Of a stretch of 64,000 bases of DNA, positions 52,146 through 61,045 are shown piece after piece (position 1 is the stretch's first letter; each line of letters starts with the position of its first letter). The DNA comes from Streptomyces resistomycificus (GTDB taxonomy: Bacteria > Actinomycetota > Actinomycetes > Streptomycetales > Streptomycetaceae): the NCBI RefSeq assembly GCF_001514265.1, contig NZ_KQ948991.1, positions 223,060-287,059 of the forward strand, written 5' to 3'. The notes under the pieces were generated by a model. That model saw only the letters and a program-made list of their open reading frames with translations. It made no database searches and was not told the DNA's origin. A program made the translations under genes and the position numbers.

Positions 52146-52180
52146 GACGCCCCCATGTCCCGACCGGGCATGGGGGCGTC
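52146..52180. terminator. terminator after the Fe-S oxidoreductase gene
   Basis: 12-bp stem GACGCCCCCATG / CATGGGGGCGTC with an 11-base loop between convergent genes. Confidence 0.88.
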
Positions 52181-52191
52181 GCCGTACGCGC

Positions 52192-53238
52192 TCAGCGCAG
52201 GCTGCGCATCGAGGTGAGGATGTAAACGATCAGGACGAGGAAGAAGCCGCCCCCCGCGAAGAGCAGCTCCACGACATGCGGGTCCTCGCCGAGCAGAAGG
52301 GGCCGCCAGCCCAGGAACACGCCCGCGGTCAGCGCGGCGCGGACCGTCTGAGCGAGCGGCGACCAGGCCAGCTCCTGCAAGTCGTCGGCGTCGGCCACCA
52401 GCGTGAAGACGGGTGTCAGGACAGCGCCGAAGACCACCGCGACGAGGATGAAGGCGAACAGCATCATGCCGCCGGAGTCGGTGTCCGGGAACGCCTTCCA
52501 GCGGCCCTCGGCGATCATCGGCAGGTCCCTGTCCTCGTGGACGTACCCCCCGAGGCCCGTCGCGGACCGCGCCCACAGCACGTCGACCTCGTCCCCCTTG
52601 CGCGGCTTGCCGAGCGTGTACGCACCCTTCACGGTGAGCCGTTCGGGCCCGCCCGGCACCGACACGACGAGCCGCGACGAGTACCCGCGTACGACGTTCT
52701 CGTCGTCCACGTCCGCCCGTACCTTCCCCGGCTCCAACACGACGGTCGCCGCACTCACCTCGGCGCCCGCGTCCCGCAGCGTCTCGGCCTTGCCGCCCGC
52801 CTCCGAGACGCTCCACATGCCGACGAAGACCGCGCCCGAGGCGAACGCCACGAGCACCCAGACGGCGGCGGTGCGGAGCTTGGTCCAGATCTCGTCGCCC
52901 GGGAAGGAGAGCTCGTGCGCGTCCTCCCAGTCGCTCCAGTCGTCCCAGCGGCCCCGGTTGTTCTCCCGCTCCTTGCTCAGCGAGACCGCGCCCGTGCCCG
53001 TGCCCGCGCCGCGGAGACGACGTCGACGCCACCAGGCGACCGACGCCGGAACCCGCAGCACCCACAGCAGCAGCGCCCGCACGACCGCACACCCCGCCGC
53101 GACCGCACCCCACACCACCGGGCCGTTCCACGGCTGGGGAGTGGGCGCGACGCCCAGCAGCCACGTACACGCGACCGCGGTCGCCACCCACGCCCCCAGC
53201 GCGCACAGCCGCACCGACCAGACCAGCACGAACAGCAT
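52192..53238 (-). CDS. multi-helix membrane protein (possibly DUF3592)
   Basis: ATG 53238 follows GGAGGGG; longer frames are shadows. The 348-residue protein has two N-terminal helices (MLFVLVWSVRLCALGAWVAT), a cytoplasmic polar segment (NNRGRWDDWSDWEDAHEL), a helix VWVLVAFASGAVFVGMW, an outside domain with VRADVDDENVVRGYSSRLVV and LGKPRKGDEVDVLWARSA, then three helices ending FAGGGFFLVLIVYILTSM. A soluble domain between helices with VxYDxxxG-like features recalls DUF3592 membrane proteins, but I am not sure. No function is assigned. Confidence 0.75.
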   Translation of the reverse strand: MLFVLVWSVRLCALGAWVATAVACTWLLGVAPTPQPWNGPVVWGAVAAGCAVVRALLLWVLRVPASVAWWRRRRLRGAGTGTGAVSLSKERENNRGRWDDWSDWEDAHELSFPGDEIWTKLRTAAVWVLVAFASGAVFVGMWSVSEAGGKAETLRDAGAEVSAATVVLEPGKVRADVDDENVVRGYSSRLVVSVPGGPERLTVKGAYTLGKPRKGDEVDVLWARSATGLGGYVHEDRDLPMIAEGRWKAFPDTDSGGMMLFAFILVAVVFGAVLTPVFTLVADADDLQELAWSPLAQTVRAALTAGVFLGWRPLLLGEDPHVVELLFAGGGFFLVLIVYILTSMRSLR

Positions 53239-53735
53239 GGGCGGCCCCCCTCCCCCTCGTCGACGCCCACGGATCGTCGTCGCACGTACGTCGAACAGAT
53301 GCCTCACCCGCCCGGTCGCTGTCAATGGGGCCGCTGAGGCGAGAGGTGCGCCGACGGAGCCCGGATCTCGACGGGTGCGCAGGCGGAGCCCGGCGGTCCG
53401 GATCTCGACGACGGGTTCGCCGTACTTCGGCTTCAACTTCGCGGACTGACCAGGCGGTTCGTACGAGCGGCCCGTACGAGCGGCCCGTACGAGGTTTGTA
53501 CGCGGTCCGCACGCGGTCCGTAGGGACCGTTCGCACGGGTCTGTACGACTGCCCGGCCGCCGCCGCGCCCTCCGGACCGCCGACCAGCCATTCGGCCCTT
53601 CGCCGACGGCACCGACCCGCCACCCTGAGGAACCCCTGTGGCTCCCCCTAGGGGATGTCACAGCTCGGCCGCAAAGCCGGGCCCGGAACGCCGGGCCCGG
53701 CACGTCACTCTCCGGGACCAGGTACGTTCGAAGAC
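53239..53735. other. intergenic region with two sets of direct repeats
   Basis: Copy pairs: a GTGCGC(C/A)GACGGAGCCCGG-type block with GGATCTCGACG at about 53346-53372 and 53376-53410, and a 14-base CCCGTACGAGCGG unit at 53457-53493, copied two or three times. No gene is supported. Promoters for the minus-strand membrane gene and the plus-strand Yip1 gene must be here. Confidence 0.55.
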
Positions 53736-54647
53736 GTGGCTGGATTCAGGATCGGACGCGGCCGGGACAACGGCGCTCCTCACGCGCGACCGCAACAACC
53801 TCCGTACGGGCAGCAGCAAACGCCCCCGGGGCCGTCGTACGGCTCACCCCAGGGGCCGTCGCACGGCTACCCGCCGGCGCCGCAGCCCTACCCGGGGCAG
53901 CAGCAGTACGGCGGCGGTGCCCCGCAGGCCGGTGGCTACGACGAACCCGAGTACTTCGGCGACGGCGGCGCCTACCCGCCGCAGCCCGGGCCGGACCCGT
54001 ACGCCGCCAACAACCCGGGGCACACCCAGGCCTTCTCGGTCGGCGAGGACCCGTACAACCAGGGCGGCACCTACCGCGCCGGCGCGGCCCCCGCGGCCCC
54101 GGTCGGCCCCCGCCTGCACTGGAAGGACCTCCTGCGGGGTGTCTTCCTCGCGCCGAACCAGACCTTCCTCCAGATGCGCGACTACACGATGTGGGGCCCG
54201 GCCCTCGTCGTGTCGTTCATCTACGGCCTGCTCGCGGTCTTCGGATTCGACGGCGCCCGCGAGGAGGCGATCAACGCCACCCTGTCGAACGCGGTCCCGA
54301 TCGTCCTGATCACCGCGGTCGCGATGGTGCTGAGCTCCTTCGTCCTGGGCGTGGTCACCCACACCCTGGCCCGTCAGCTCGGCGGCGACGGCGCCTGGCA
54401 GCCCACGGTCGGCCTCTCCATGCTGATCATGTCCCTCACGGACGCCCCGCGCCTCATCGTCGCCATGTTCTTCGGCGGCGACGCGTCCTTCGTCCAGCTC
54501 CTCGGCTGGGCCACCTGGGTCGCGGCCGGCGCCCTGCTGACCCTGATGGTCAGCCGCTCCCACGACCTCCCGTGGCCGAAGGCCCTCGGCGCGGCGGCGA
54601 TCCAGCTGATCGCACTGCTGTCGATCGTGAAGCTGGGCACGTTCTAG
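53736..54647 (+). CDS. Yip1 family membrane protein
   Basis: I chose GTG 53736 (VAGFRIGRGRDNGAPHARPQ); the ORF is open to 53655. The 303-residue protein has a disordered Pro/Gln/Gly/Tyr-rich cytoplasmic lead to ~130, then five to six helices: GPALVVSFIYGLLAVFGFDG, VLITAVAMVLSSFVLGVVTH, LSMLIMSLTDAPRLIVAMFF, LLGWATWVAAGALLTLMVSR and a last AAIQLIALLSIVKLGTF. It matches the Yip1/YIF1 domain. Bacterial members have no known role. Ends with a strong terminator. Confidence 0.88.
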   Translation: MAGFRIGRGRDNGAPHARPQQPPYGQQQTPPGPSYGSPQGPSHGYPPAPQPYPGQQQYGGGAPQAGGYDEPEYFGDGGAYPPQPGPDPYAANNPGHTQAFSVGEDPYNQGGTYRAGAAPAAPVGPRLHWKDLLRGVFLAPNQTFLQMRDYTMWGPALVVSFIYGLLAVFGFDGAREEAINATLSNAVPIVLITAVAMVLSSFVLGVVTHTLARQLGGDGAWQPTVGLSMLIMSLTDAPRLIVAMFFGGDASFVQLLGWATWVAAGALLTLMVSRSHDLPWPKALGAAAIQLIALLSIVKLGTF

Positions 54648-54665
54648 GCGTATCGCCGATACGAG

Positions 54666-54694
54666 AGGGCTCCCGGTAACCGACCGGGAGCCCT
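54666..54694 (+). terminator. terminator after the Yip1 gene
   Basis: 12-bp stem AGGGCTCCCGGT / ACCGGGAGCCCT with loop AACCG, then TTGAGCCCTTTGACC. Confidence 0.88.
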
Positions 54695-54732
54695 TTGAGC
54701 CCTTTGACCTCTTTGCTTTTAGCCCTTGCCGG

Positions 54733-55131
54733 CTAGAAATCCGCGTCCTCCTCGGAGGGACGCACCGGCGCGTACTGCGTCAGCTCGCCGCCCCGGATCA
54801 TCCACAGGCGGAAGAACGACTCCTCCTGATCCATGATCAAAAGCTGTACGGCATGAGGCTCCCGCCACGGCGCCCCGGCGACCCGCTGCCGGAGAGCGTC
54901 GAGATCGGCATGGTTGAGGACGCCCGCCCAGACCGCGCACTCGGGATGCTTCCCGCCGCCCCACCCTGAATCCGGACCGGTGATCAGACGCAGGAACCCG
55001 ACACCGCGCACGCCCGGCACGCCCGGCTGCTCACGCCACGGAGCCTCATCCCGCAGCCAGTCGCTCAGGGCGTCGACGTGCGCCCCGTCGGAGAGATCCG
55101 CCGAGATCATCACGTGGGCGACCCAGCTCAT
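54733..55131 (-). CDS. conserved actinobacterial protein, unknown function
   Basis: ATG 55131 (MSWVAHVMISADLSDGAHVD) is the first good start. The 132-residue product has ALSDWLRDEAPWREQPGVPG, FLRLITGPDSGWGGGKHPEC and AVQLLIMDQEESFFRLWMIR. The ferredoxin-like beta-alpha-beta look suggests a small binding domain. No metal or catalytic motif is clear. It is the gene downstream of the phosphoribosyltransferase by 19 bases and probably cotranscribed. Confidence 0.65.
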   Translation of the reverse strand: MSWVAHVMISADLSDGAHVDALSDWLRDEAPWREQPGVPGVRGVGFLRLITGPDSGWGGGKHPECAVWAGVLNHADLDALRQRVAGAPWREPHAVQLLIMDQEESFFRLWMIRGGELTQYAPVRPSEEDADF

Positions 55132-55150
55132 GCCCCCGGCCGTTCCCGCG

Positions 55151-55660
55151 TCAAAGCGCTTCCTTGTTCTCCCTGGGCGCGGTCCCCGACTTGTGTACTG
55201 GAGGCAACACACTCCAGGGGAAGTTGATCCAGTCGTCGGTGCGCTTCCACACGTACTCGCACTTCACCAGCGACTGCGACTTCTCGTAGATGACGGCGCT
55301 GCGCACCTCGGCGACGGTGTCGAGGCAGAAGTCACGCACCAGCTTGAGTGTCTTGCCGGTGTCGGCGACGTCGTCGGTGATGAGGATCTTCTTGGAGGAG
55401 AAGTCGATGACGTTGGGGACGGGCGCGAGCATGACGGGCATGTCGAGGGTCGTCCCCACGCCTGTGTAGAACTCCACGTTCACCAGGTGGATGTTCTTGC
55501 AGTCGAGGGCGTAGGCGAGTCCTCCGGCGACGAACACGCCGCCCCGCGCGATGCTGAGCACGATGTCGGGCTCGTAGCCGTCGTCGGCGATGGTCTGGGC
55601 CAGCTCGCGCACGGCGGTGCCGAACACGTCGTACGTCAGGTTCTCCCGGACGTCGCTCAT
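55151..55660 (-). CDS. phosphoribosyltransferase family protein
   Basis: 169 residues, with the PRPP-binding signature ILITDDVADTGKTLKLVRDF and an upstream VLSIARGGVFVAGGLAYALD, as in hypoxanthine/guanine-type PRTases. The hood region HLVNVEFYTGVGTTLDMPVM is different from HGPRT, so the base substrate is uncertain. Purine salvage is the likely area. Ten bases after dcd on the same strand; probably one transcript with dcd and 54733. Confidence 0.9.
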   Translation of the reverse strand: MSDVRENLTYDVFGTAVRELAQTIADDGYEPDIVLSIARGGVFVAGGLAYALDCKNIHLVNVEFYTGVGTTLDMPVMLAPVPNVIDFSSKKILITDDVADTGKTLKLVRDFCLDTVAEVRSAVIYEKSQSLVKCEYVWKRTDDWINFPWSVLPPVHKSGTAPRENKEAL

Positions 55661-55670
55661 ATCGCCGCCC

Positions 55671-56246
55671 TCACACCTGGGTCCGGTGGAAGTTGAGGAA
55701 GGACCGGGAGGCGGTGGGGCCGCGCTGACCCTGGTACCGGGACCCGTACCGCTCGCTGCCGTACGGGAATTCGGCCGGCGAGCTCAGCCGGAACATGCAC
55801 AGCTGACCGATCTTCATACCGGGCCACAGCTTGATGGGCAGGGTGGCGAGGTTGGACAGCTCGAGGGTCACGTGCCCGGAGAACCCGGGGTCGATGAACC
55901 CGGCCGTGGAGTGCGTGACCAGGCCGAGCCGGCCGAGGGAACTCTTGCCCTCGAGCCGGGAGGCGAGATCGTCGGGCAGCGTGATGACCTCGTAGGTCGA
56001 GGCGAGAACGAACTCCCCGGGGTGCAGGATGAACGGCTCGTCCCCCTCCGGCTCGACGAGCCGCGTGAGGTCCGCCTGCTCGATGGCCGGGTCGATGTGG
56101 GGGTACCGGTGGTTCTCGAACACCCGGAAGTAACGGTCGAGCCGTACGTCGATACTGGACGGCTGCACCATGGATTCGTCGAATGGATCGATCCGCACGC
56201 GCCCGGCGTCGATCTCGGCCCGGATGTCCTTGTCTGAGAGAAGCAC
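55671..56246 (-). CDS. dcd: dCTP deaminase
   Basis: GTG 56246 starts [20 protein letters not shown] and gives the family-standard 191 residues; the N-terminal extension of the open frame is not used. Motifs: [36 protein letters not shown] (catalytic Glu and substrate loop) and [17 protein letters not shown]. It converts dCTP to dUTP (or to dUMP if bifunctional) for thymidylate synthesis. First gene of a nucleotide-metabolism unit. Confidence 0.96.
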   Translation of the reverse strand: MLLSDKDIRAEIDAGRVRIDPFDESMVQPSSIDVRLDRYFRVFENHRYPHIDPAIEQADLTRLVEPEGDEPFILHPGEFVLASTYEVITLPDDLASRLEGKSSLGRLGLVTHSTAGFIDPGFSGHVTLELSNLATLPIKLWPGMKIGQLCMFRLSSPAEFPYGSERYGSRYQGQRGPTASRSFLNFHRTQV

Positions 56247-56314
56247 GCCCCGAGGATACGCAAGGCGCGCGGACCGACCACCATCGGACGGCCAGCGCGC
56301 CTGGTATCCATCCC

Positions 56315-56482
56315 TCAGCGCTTCTCCAAGGTCACCGGCACCGCACTGCGGAGCCGCGCACACCGTGGACACCGGACGAGCCGCCCGGGACCGAGCCGCT
56401 CGGCCTGCTGCATCGGGAACGAAGTGGTGCTGAACACGTGCCCGTCGGCACATCGGACGACGGTGCGCTCCATCAAGTCCAT
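56315..56482 (-). CDS. small zinc-ribbon-like protein
   Basis: ATG 56482 ([20 protein letters not shown]) follows GGAAGGGA. The 55-residue product has Cys in VVRCADGH and a CPRC pair in [10 protein letters not shown], a likely metal knuckle. It ends VPVTLEKR. Its family is not named, but conserved small Streptomyces proteins of this shape exist. The next feature is the tRNA on the other strand. Confidence 0.7.
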   Translation of the reverse strand: MDLMERTVVRCADGHVFSTTSFPMQQAERLGPGRLVRCPRCARLRSAVPVTLEKR

Positions 56483-56746
56483 GAGTCCCTTCCCCAAGAG
56501 CCGCGTCTGGGCTACTGCTTGCCTGACGACAAAAGCCACATTACGGGATCAAAGAGACGACCCTCCAGGCGGCACTCCGACCCACCCGGCCCCTCTCCCA
56601 CGTCTCCACCGTACGCCCCAACTCCGGCCCCCCGCAGCCCCGTCACACCCCCCACGACGCGACAGGGCCCACGGCTTCAGCGCCGGGGGCCCCACATGAG
56701 GTAAAGTGACCACGCGTTCCGACACCGGTTCCGACCGGCGTCTTAC

Positions 56747-56820
56747 GCGGGTGTAGTTTAATGGTAGAACATCAGCTTCCCAAGCTGAGAGCGCGAGTTC
56801 GATTCTCGTCACCCGCTCCA
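56747..56820 (+). tRNA. tRNA-Gly (CCC)
   Basis: The acceptor stem GCGGGTG pairs with CACCCGC; the anticodon stem TCAGC/GCTGA holds loop TTCCCAA, anticodon CCC; the T arm is GCGAG-TTCGATT-CTCGT; variable loop GAGC; a discriminator T precedes an encoded CCA. The D arm is GTTTAATGGTAGAAC. Confidence 0.97.
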
Positions 56821-56825
56821 CGCGA

Positions 56826-56852
56826 AACCCCCGGGTCAGGGATCCGGGGGTT
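56826..56852 (+). terminator. terminator after tRNA-Gly
   Basis: AACCCCCGG / CCGGGGGTT hairpin with a nine-base loop, followed by CTTTG, six bases after the tRNA. Confidence 0.75.
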
Positions 56853-56861
56853 CTTTGTCGT

Positions 56862-57611
56862 CTAGACCGGTGGGCCGGTCGCGCACCACAACCGCACCAT
56901 TAGCTCTCGGCAGCAGCCTCCTCGCGGTGGTGCGCGGGGTCGTCCGTGTGGCACTTCGCACGCTCGGCGCACACCAGGTCGTCGAGCCCGGCAGCCACCT
57001 CCCGCTGCCCGCTCCTCGTCGGAGTGCTGGTAGACCAGCGCGGCCTTCTCGGAGGACTGCCCGGCTCGGACCATCGTGTCCTCGAGGGTGGCGCCGGAGC
57101 GGGCCGAAAGGGTGTGCCCGGTGTGACGGCGGTCGTGGAAGCGGTATCCGTCCGGGAGGCCAACGACCCCGCGAGCCCTGCCACTTCCGACCGAAGGAGG
57201 TGCGCCGGACGGGAGCGCAGGTTCGGGCCGAGGGCCGCCCACGCCTTGAGCTTGCCCTCGTAGGAGTGCTTGATGTGCTCGATGACGATCGAGGGGGTGA
57301 CGAAGGTGGCGTCGGGGAAGGCGTCGGCAAGGACCTCGCCTGTTCTTGCTGCCGGCCGGGAAGTCGAGGTCGAGGACCTTGAAGGAGAGGGGGCGGCGGT
57401 GAGGGCGGCCAGCCGCCGGTCGATCTCGTCGGCGGTGGCGTGGCCTTGGGCCAGGGTGGCGACTCGGTCGCGGTCCGCGGCGCGGGACGTCCACCGGCCC
57501 TGGGTACGCCGCACCGAACCCCACCGCCTCACCCGGCCCCCGACCGCCACGGGTTTCGCAACCTCCGCGACGCGACCGCCGCGAGACCGGCGGCCGCGCC
57601 GAAACCCACAC
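56862..57611 (-). pseudogene. degenerate tyrosine recombinase (integrase) remnant beside tRNA-Gly
   Basis: On the minus strand one frame encodes PDGYRFHDRRHTGHTLSARS, GATLEDTMVRAG, QSSEKAALVYQHSDEERAAG. This matches the C-terminal half of an actinobacterial integrase: HDLRHT as HDRRHT, the GHSS box as GQSS, and the nucleophile in YQH. Upstream the frame is lost; another frame carries DEIDRRLAALTAA and FVTPSIVIEHIKHSYEGKLK. The gene is therefore frameshifted or a mosaic. Position directly beside a tRNA is the usual site of integrating plasmids and phages. Confidence 0.75.
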
Positions 57612-57809
57612 GCCCGGGCCCTGGACGGCCTCCCGGCTCGAAGAGCAGGCCCCAGGCCAGGCGTCACGACGTCGGCAAGACGGTCAACTCGCTGAGTCTA
57701 TCAAGGAACGCCCAGCTCACCGAGGCAACCGTCAAGCTCAGGCGGCCGTGTGGGTGGCCATGACTTCCACCCCTCTGGTGGGGAGCAAAGGGAGGCGGAG
57801 AAGGACCCG

Positions 57810-58949
57810 TCAGCCCTGGGTGCCGTCCTGGTCGACGGGGTACAGGCCGAGCACGCCCTTCGGGTCGGAGGGGTTCACGCCCTTGACGTCGCCGACATAG
57901 AGGTTGACGCGGGCCTTGTAGCGGTCGAGGGCGGTGCGGTTGTTCATGAACTCGCCGAGACCGAGCGGGTTCATGTTCTCGTAGTCGAAGATGCCCTTGC
58001 GGCCCGCCGGCGCGGCGACGTCGGTGCGGGCGCTCCAGGTGCCGATGGAGTTCTGTTGGGCATCCTTGGACAGCAGCCAGCTCAGGTAGAGCTTGGCGGC
58101 GGCCTTGTGCGGGGCATCCTTGAGGATGGCACCGGTCTGCGGCCAGGCGACCCACGGCGACCTCTTCGGCAGGGTGGTCTCAGCGACGCCCGGGGCGCCT
58201 CCGCTCGTGCCGAAGCTCGCCACGTAGTCACCGGAGCCGACCAGGTCGGCGGAGTCCTGGGTGCCGCGTACGAACTTCGGGTTCTGGGCGAGCAGCTTCT
58301 TCAGATAGTCGAAGCCGTACTTGTCGGTGAGCTGTTTGAAGTAGTAGAGGACGGCGTCGTCGTCGTTCGGGTAGGTGAAGACGAGCTTGTTCTTGAACTC
58401 GGGCTTGAGGAAGTCCTTGGCCTCGACGGGCGCGTCGTCACCGAGCTTGGTGGCCGTGACGTTGGAGAAGGCGAAGAAGAACAGGCCGGTGTAGTAGCCG
58501 TCCTTGTCCTTGATCTGGTCGAAGACCTTGTTCCAGCCGACCGGCTTGTACTTCTGCAGCACGCCTTCCTTCTTCCAGCGCGGGAAGTCGTCGACGGTCT
58601 GGAGGTGGACGACGTCGGCAACCACGTGGTGCTCGGCGATCTGGTTGTCGACGCGGGCGTCGTGGTTCTTGCTGAAGTCGACGACGATGTCGACCTTCAT
58701 CTTGGGGAACTTCTTGACGAACGCGTCCTTGAGGTAGTCCGCCTGGCCCGGCTTGTCACCGCCGGCGTAGACGACCAGGCGGCCGCCCTCGGCCACGGCT
58801 TCCTTGTACAGCTTCTGCAGCTGGTCTTCTTCACTCGTGGGCTTGGGGGCGGACTTGGGGGAAGGGGTGGCGGCGGCGACGGTGGCACCGCTCGCGGCCA
58901 GGACGCCCAGGGCGACGGCGACGGCCCATGCCTTGTGGGGGGACTTCAC
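57810..58949 (-). CDS. extracellular solute-binding protein (SBP1), orphan
   Basis: GTG 58949 (VKSPHKAWAVAVALGVLAAS) follows GAAGGAGTC and gives 379 residues with a Sec signal peptide cut near VAA-AT. The binding fold has LYKEAVAEGGRLVVYAGGDK, VDIVVDFSKNHDARVDNQIA, FTYPNDDDAVLYYFKQLTDK and SPWVAWPQTGAILKDAPHKA. No lipobox is seen. It belongs to the type-1 binding-protein class used for iron, spermidine or small acids; the ligand is unclear. No permease or ATPase is near. A paralogue lies at 61843. Confidence 0.88.
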   Translation of the reverse strand: MKSPHKAWAVAVALGVLAASGATVAAATPSPKSAPKPTSEEDQLQKLYKEAVAEGGRLVVYAGGDKPGQADYLKDAFVKKFPKMKVDIVVDFSKNHDARVDNQIAEHHVVADVVHLQTVDDFPRWKKEGVLQKYKPVGWNKVFDQIKDKDGYYTGLFFFAFSNVTATKLGDDAPVEAKDFLKPEFKNKLVFTYPNDDDAVLYYFKQLTDKYGFDYLKKLLAQNPKFVRGTQDSADLVGSGDYVASFGTSGGAPGVAETTLPKRSPWVAWPQTGAILKDAPHKAAAKLYLSWLLSKDAQQNSIGTWSARTDVAAPAGRKGIFDYENMNPLGLGEFMNNRTALDRYKARVNLYVGDVKGVNPSDPKGVLGLYPVDQDGTQG

Positions 58950-59023
58950 ACTCGACTCCTTCGTGGTGGGGCAGGAAGGGGAAGCAGCTTGATAGTTCAA
59001 GCATCTACCTTCACCTTAGGGTC

Positions 59024-59049
59024 GATATTGCAAATCTGCAAGATATTGC
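59024..59049. promoter_or_regulatory. repeat element between SBP1 and the MarR gene
   Basis: GATATTGC occurs at 59024-59031 and 59042-59049, and TTGCA-AATC-TGCAA at 59028-59041 is a near-palindrome. It lies 75 bases upstream of SBP1, downstream of the marR gene, so it may be the MarR operator. Confidence 0.6.
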
Positions 59050-59132
59050 GATGGGTGCCTGGGTGGTCGCGCAGAGAAGTCGGGGAGGGGGTGTGGGAGT
59101 TCGGCAGGCTCGTCTCTGCCTCTGGAGGGAGG

Positions 59133-59627
59133 TCAGCGGCGCCAGGGGAGGTCGGCGGGGAAGGCCGGGCGGTCCGGGCCCGTGAGGCCGGCGAGGATGA
59201 TCTCGCACGCTTCACCGAAGGCGCGCGCCTGCTCGGGCGTCAGCCGGTCGAAGACGGCAGCCCGGACGGTGGCGACGTGACTGGGGGCGGCCTGCTCAAG
59301 GGCGGTCAGCCCCTCCTCCGTCAGCACGGCGAGCTGGGCCCGCCCGTCCCCCGGCGCATCCTCGCGGCGCACCCAGCCGCGCTCCTCCATGCGGGTGACG
59401 GTGTAGGAGAGCCGTGTCCGGGCGATCTTCAGCTGTTCGGCGAGGTCTGTCATGCGCAGCCGTCGCTCTGGGGCCTCCGAGAGGAACACCATCACCGAGT
59501 AGTACAGGTGGCTGAGGCCGGACTTGTGTCGCAGTTCCTGGTCGAGAGCGTCTTCCAGTACCAGGCCGAGGTCGCGGTAGGCACGCCAGGCGCGCTGCTC
59601 CTCGGGGGAGAGCCAACGGGGTTCCAT
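59133..59627 (-). CDS. MarR family transcriptional regulator
   Basis: ATG 59627 (MEPRWLSPEEQRAWRAYRDL) gives 164 residues. The MarR fold is evident: YYSVMVFLSEAPERRLRMTD, LAEQLKIARTRLSYTVTRME, ERGWVRREDAPGDGRAQLAV (winged helix with the R-E-D-x-x-D-x-R wing), and a C-terminal dimer helix. It sits upstream of SBP1 on the same strand, with a repeat element between them that it may bind. The ligand is unknown. Confidence 0.93.
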   Translation of the reverse strand: MEPRWLSPEEQRAWRAYRDLGLVLEDALDQELRHKSGLSHLYYSVMVFLSEAPERRLRMTDLAEQLKIARTRLSYTVTRMEERGWVRREDAPGDGRAQLAVLTEEGLTALEQAAPSHVATVRAAVFDRLTPEQARAFGEACEIILAGLTGPDRPAFPADLPWRR

Positions 59628-60059
59628 GGATCGCACTCTAGTGAGAGCTGCTTCGAGGGTCGTCTCTCCGACCGGGTTCCGGGGCCTGAAGGCGCCGGGG
59701 AGTGATTGCCGGAACGCGCGGAAGAGCCGGATCTTGTCGTCGGATGCCGACGACGTCACGTCCTGGGTGGCCGGCCTGATCCAGCAGCGCCTGGGCACAC
59801 ACCTTGGCCCACACCTGCCGGGTGACTCGGCCGGACCCTGCCTCGTACCGAGCCGCCGCCGTGAGAGCCAGGCCTGGGTGGCCTGCCGCGCAGGGGAGCC
59901 GGCCGAGCGAGAGCAGCGGGCGCTTCACATCGGCCTTGCTCGCATCGCCTTGGCACTGCCGGTCAGCCTGATGCCGTAACAGACGCCCTCGACGAGCGAC
60001 GTCCGTCAGTACGCGACGGTGATGCGGCGGCGGATCGCCGTGCCGTCGACGAGCGGCCG
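59628..60059. other. region without supported gene, contains 41-bp repeat copy 1
   Basis: Frames open here do not form recognisable proteins. A plus-strand frame reads VTSWVAGLIQQRLGTHLGPH and ALHIGLARIALALPVSLMP; I cannot name it. It may be decayed transposon or gene sequence. The 41-bp repeat is at 59924-59964. Confidence 0.4.
59924..59964 (+). repeat. 41-bp dispersed repeat, copy 1
   Basis: TTCACATCGGCCTTGCTCGC then ATCGCCTTGGCACTGCCGGTC. It is the same as 61426-61466 except for one base (A/G). Both frames give a HIGLAR(I/V)ALALPV stretch. Confidence 0.9.
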
Positions 60060-60842
60060 CTAGCCGCTCTCCGGCCGGCAGTCCGCCTCGACGGCGCCGG
60101 TGGCCCACTGGATCCCGCCCAACAGGTGCTGACGGACGGCGGGTTCGGCGAAGGACTCCTTGCTGTGGCCGATGCCGGTGTAGAAGGAGCGGCCGCCCTG
60201 GTAGTTCTGGCACCAGGCGATCGGATGGTCGCCGTTCATGGTGCCGCCCCAGTACGAGGACTCGTCGACGGAGGCCAGGACGCGGACCCGTTCCCGGGGA
60301 TTCGAGCGGAAGTTGTACCACTCGTCGGTGCGGTTCCAGGTGGTGGGCAGGTCAGCGGTCGCCGGGTGGGCGCGGTCCTCGACGTGCACCGTGGCACGCA
60401 TCGGCCACCACGGATGCGACTCGAAGTAGGCACCGACGAGCCCTCCGTAGAACGCCCAGTCGTACTCGGTGTCGGCGGCCGCGTGGATGCCGACGTAGCC
60501 CCCGCCACTGCGGATGTAGCCCTCGAAGGCCGTCTCCTGGGCGGCGTTCAGGACGTCACCGGTCGTCGACAGGAACACGACCGCGTCGTAGCGCCCGAGG
60601 TTGTCGGCCGTGAAGTTTCCGGCGTCCTCCGTCGCGTCGACCGTGAAGCCGCCCGTCTCGCCGAGCTGTTTCACCGCCGCGATGCCGGCGGAGACCGAGC
60701 CGTGGCGGAAGCCGGCCGTCTTGGAGAACACCAGCACCCGTGTGCCGTCCTGCTTCGCCTGTGACACGGCCGGTCCCGAGACGCAGCCCAGGAGCACGGC
60801 CGCTCCGACGACTGATGTTGTCAGTCGGTTGATCGATCGCAT
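60060..60842 (-). CDS. secreted ThuA-like protein
   Basis: ATG 60842 (MRSINRLTTSVVGAAVLLGC) gives 260 residues. A signal peptide ends near SQA (~28). The ThuA domain follows: TRVLVFSKTAGFRHGSVSAG, YDAVVFLSTTGDVLNAAQET, GGGYVGIHAAADTEYDWAFY, YFESHPWWPMRATVHVEDRA, RTDEWYNFRSNPRERVRVLA, HPIAWCQNYQGGRSFYTGIG. ThuA proteins are amidotransferase-like folds tied to disaccharide use. Secreted forms often stand beside laminin-like or sugar oxidoreductase domains, none of which is intact here. Confidence 0.9.
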   Translation of the reverse strand: MRSINRLTTSVVGAAVLLGCVSGPAVSQAKQDGTRVLVFSKTAGFRHGSVSAGIAAVKQLGETGGFTVDATEDAGNFTADNLGRYDAVVFLSTTGDVLNAAQETAFEGYIRSGGGYVGIHAAADTEYDWAFYGGLVGAYFESHPWWPMRATVHVEDRAHPATADLPTTWNRTDEWYNFRSNPRERVRVLASVDESSYWGGTMNGDHPIAWCQNYQGGRSFYTGIGHSKESFAEPAVRQHLLGGIQWATGAVEADCRPESG

Positions 60843-61045
60843 GCTGTGTATGTCCCTCTCATCCGGTGGTGAATGTGAAGTCGAGTGGCGACCTCTGCGC
60901 ACTCGCTCCGACGCGAACGGTGATCACGCCCATACGGGCCGGACGGTGAGGTTCTCCAGCTGCGCGGAACCCCCTGCGGGGAAACCTGGCCGGTGTCCGA
61001 TGCCCGGGAACACCACTCCCTCGCCCCAGCCCGGATCCGCCGCTG

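Noticed and set aside
55671..56453. Longer dcd frame starting at 56453
   Set aside because: The first 69 residues have no relation to dCTP deaminase; GTG 56246 gives the standard 191 residues.
59626..59979. Plus-strand 117-codon frame (MDRTLVRAASRVVSPTGFRG)
   Set aside because: It starts inside the end of the marR gene on the other strand, has no family likeness, and overlaps the dispersed repeat.
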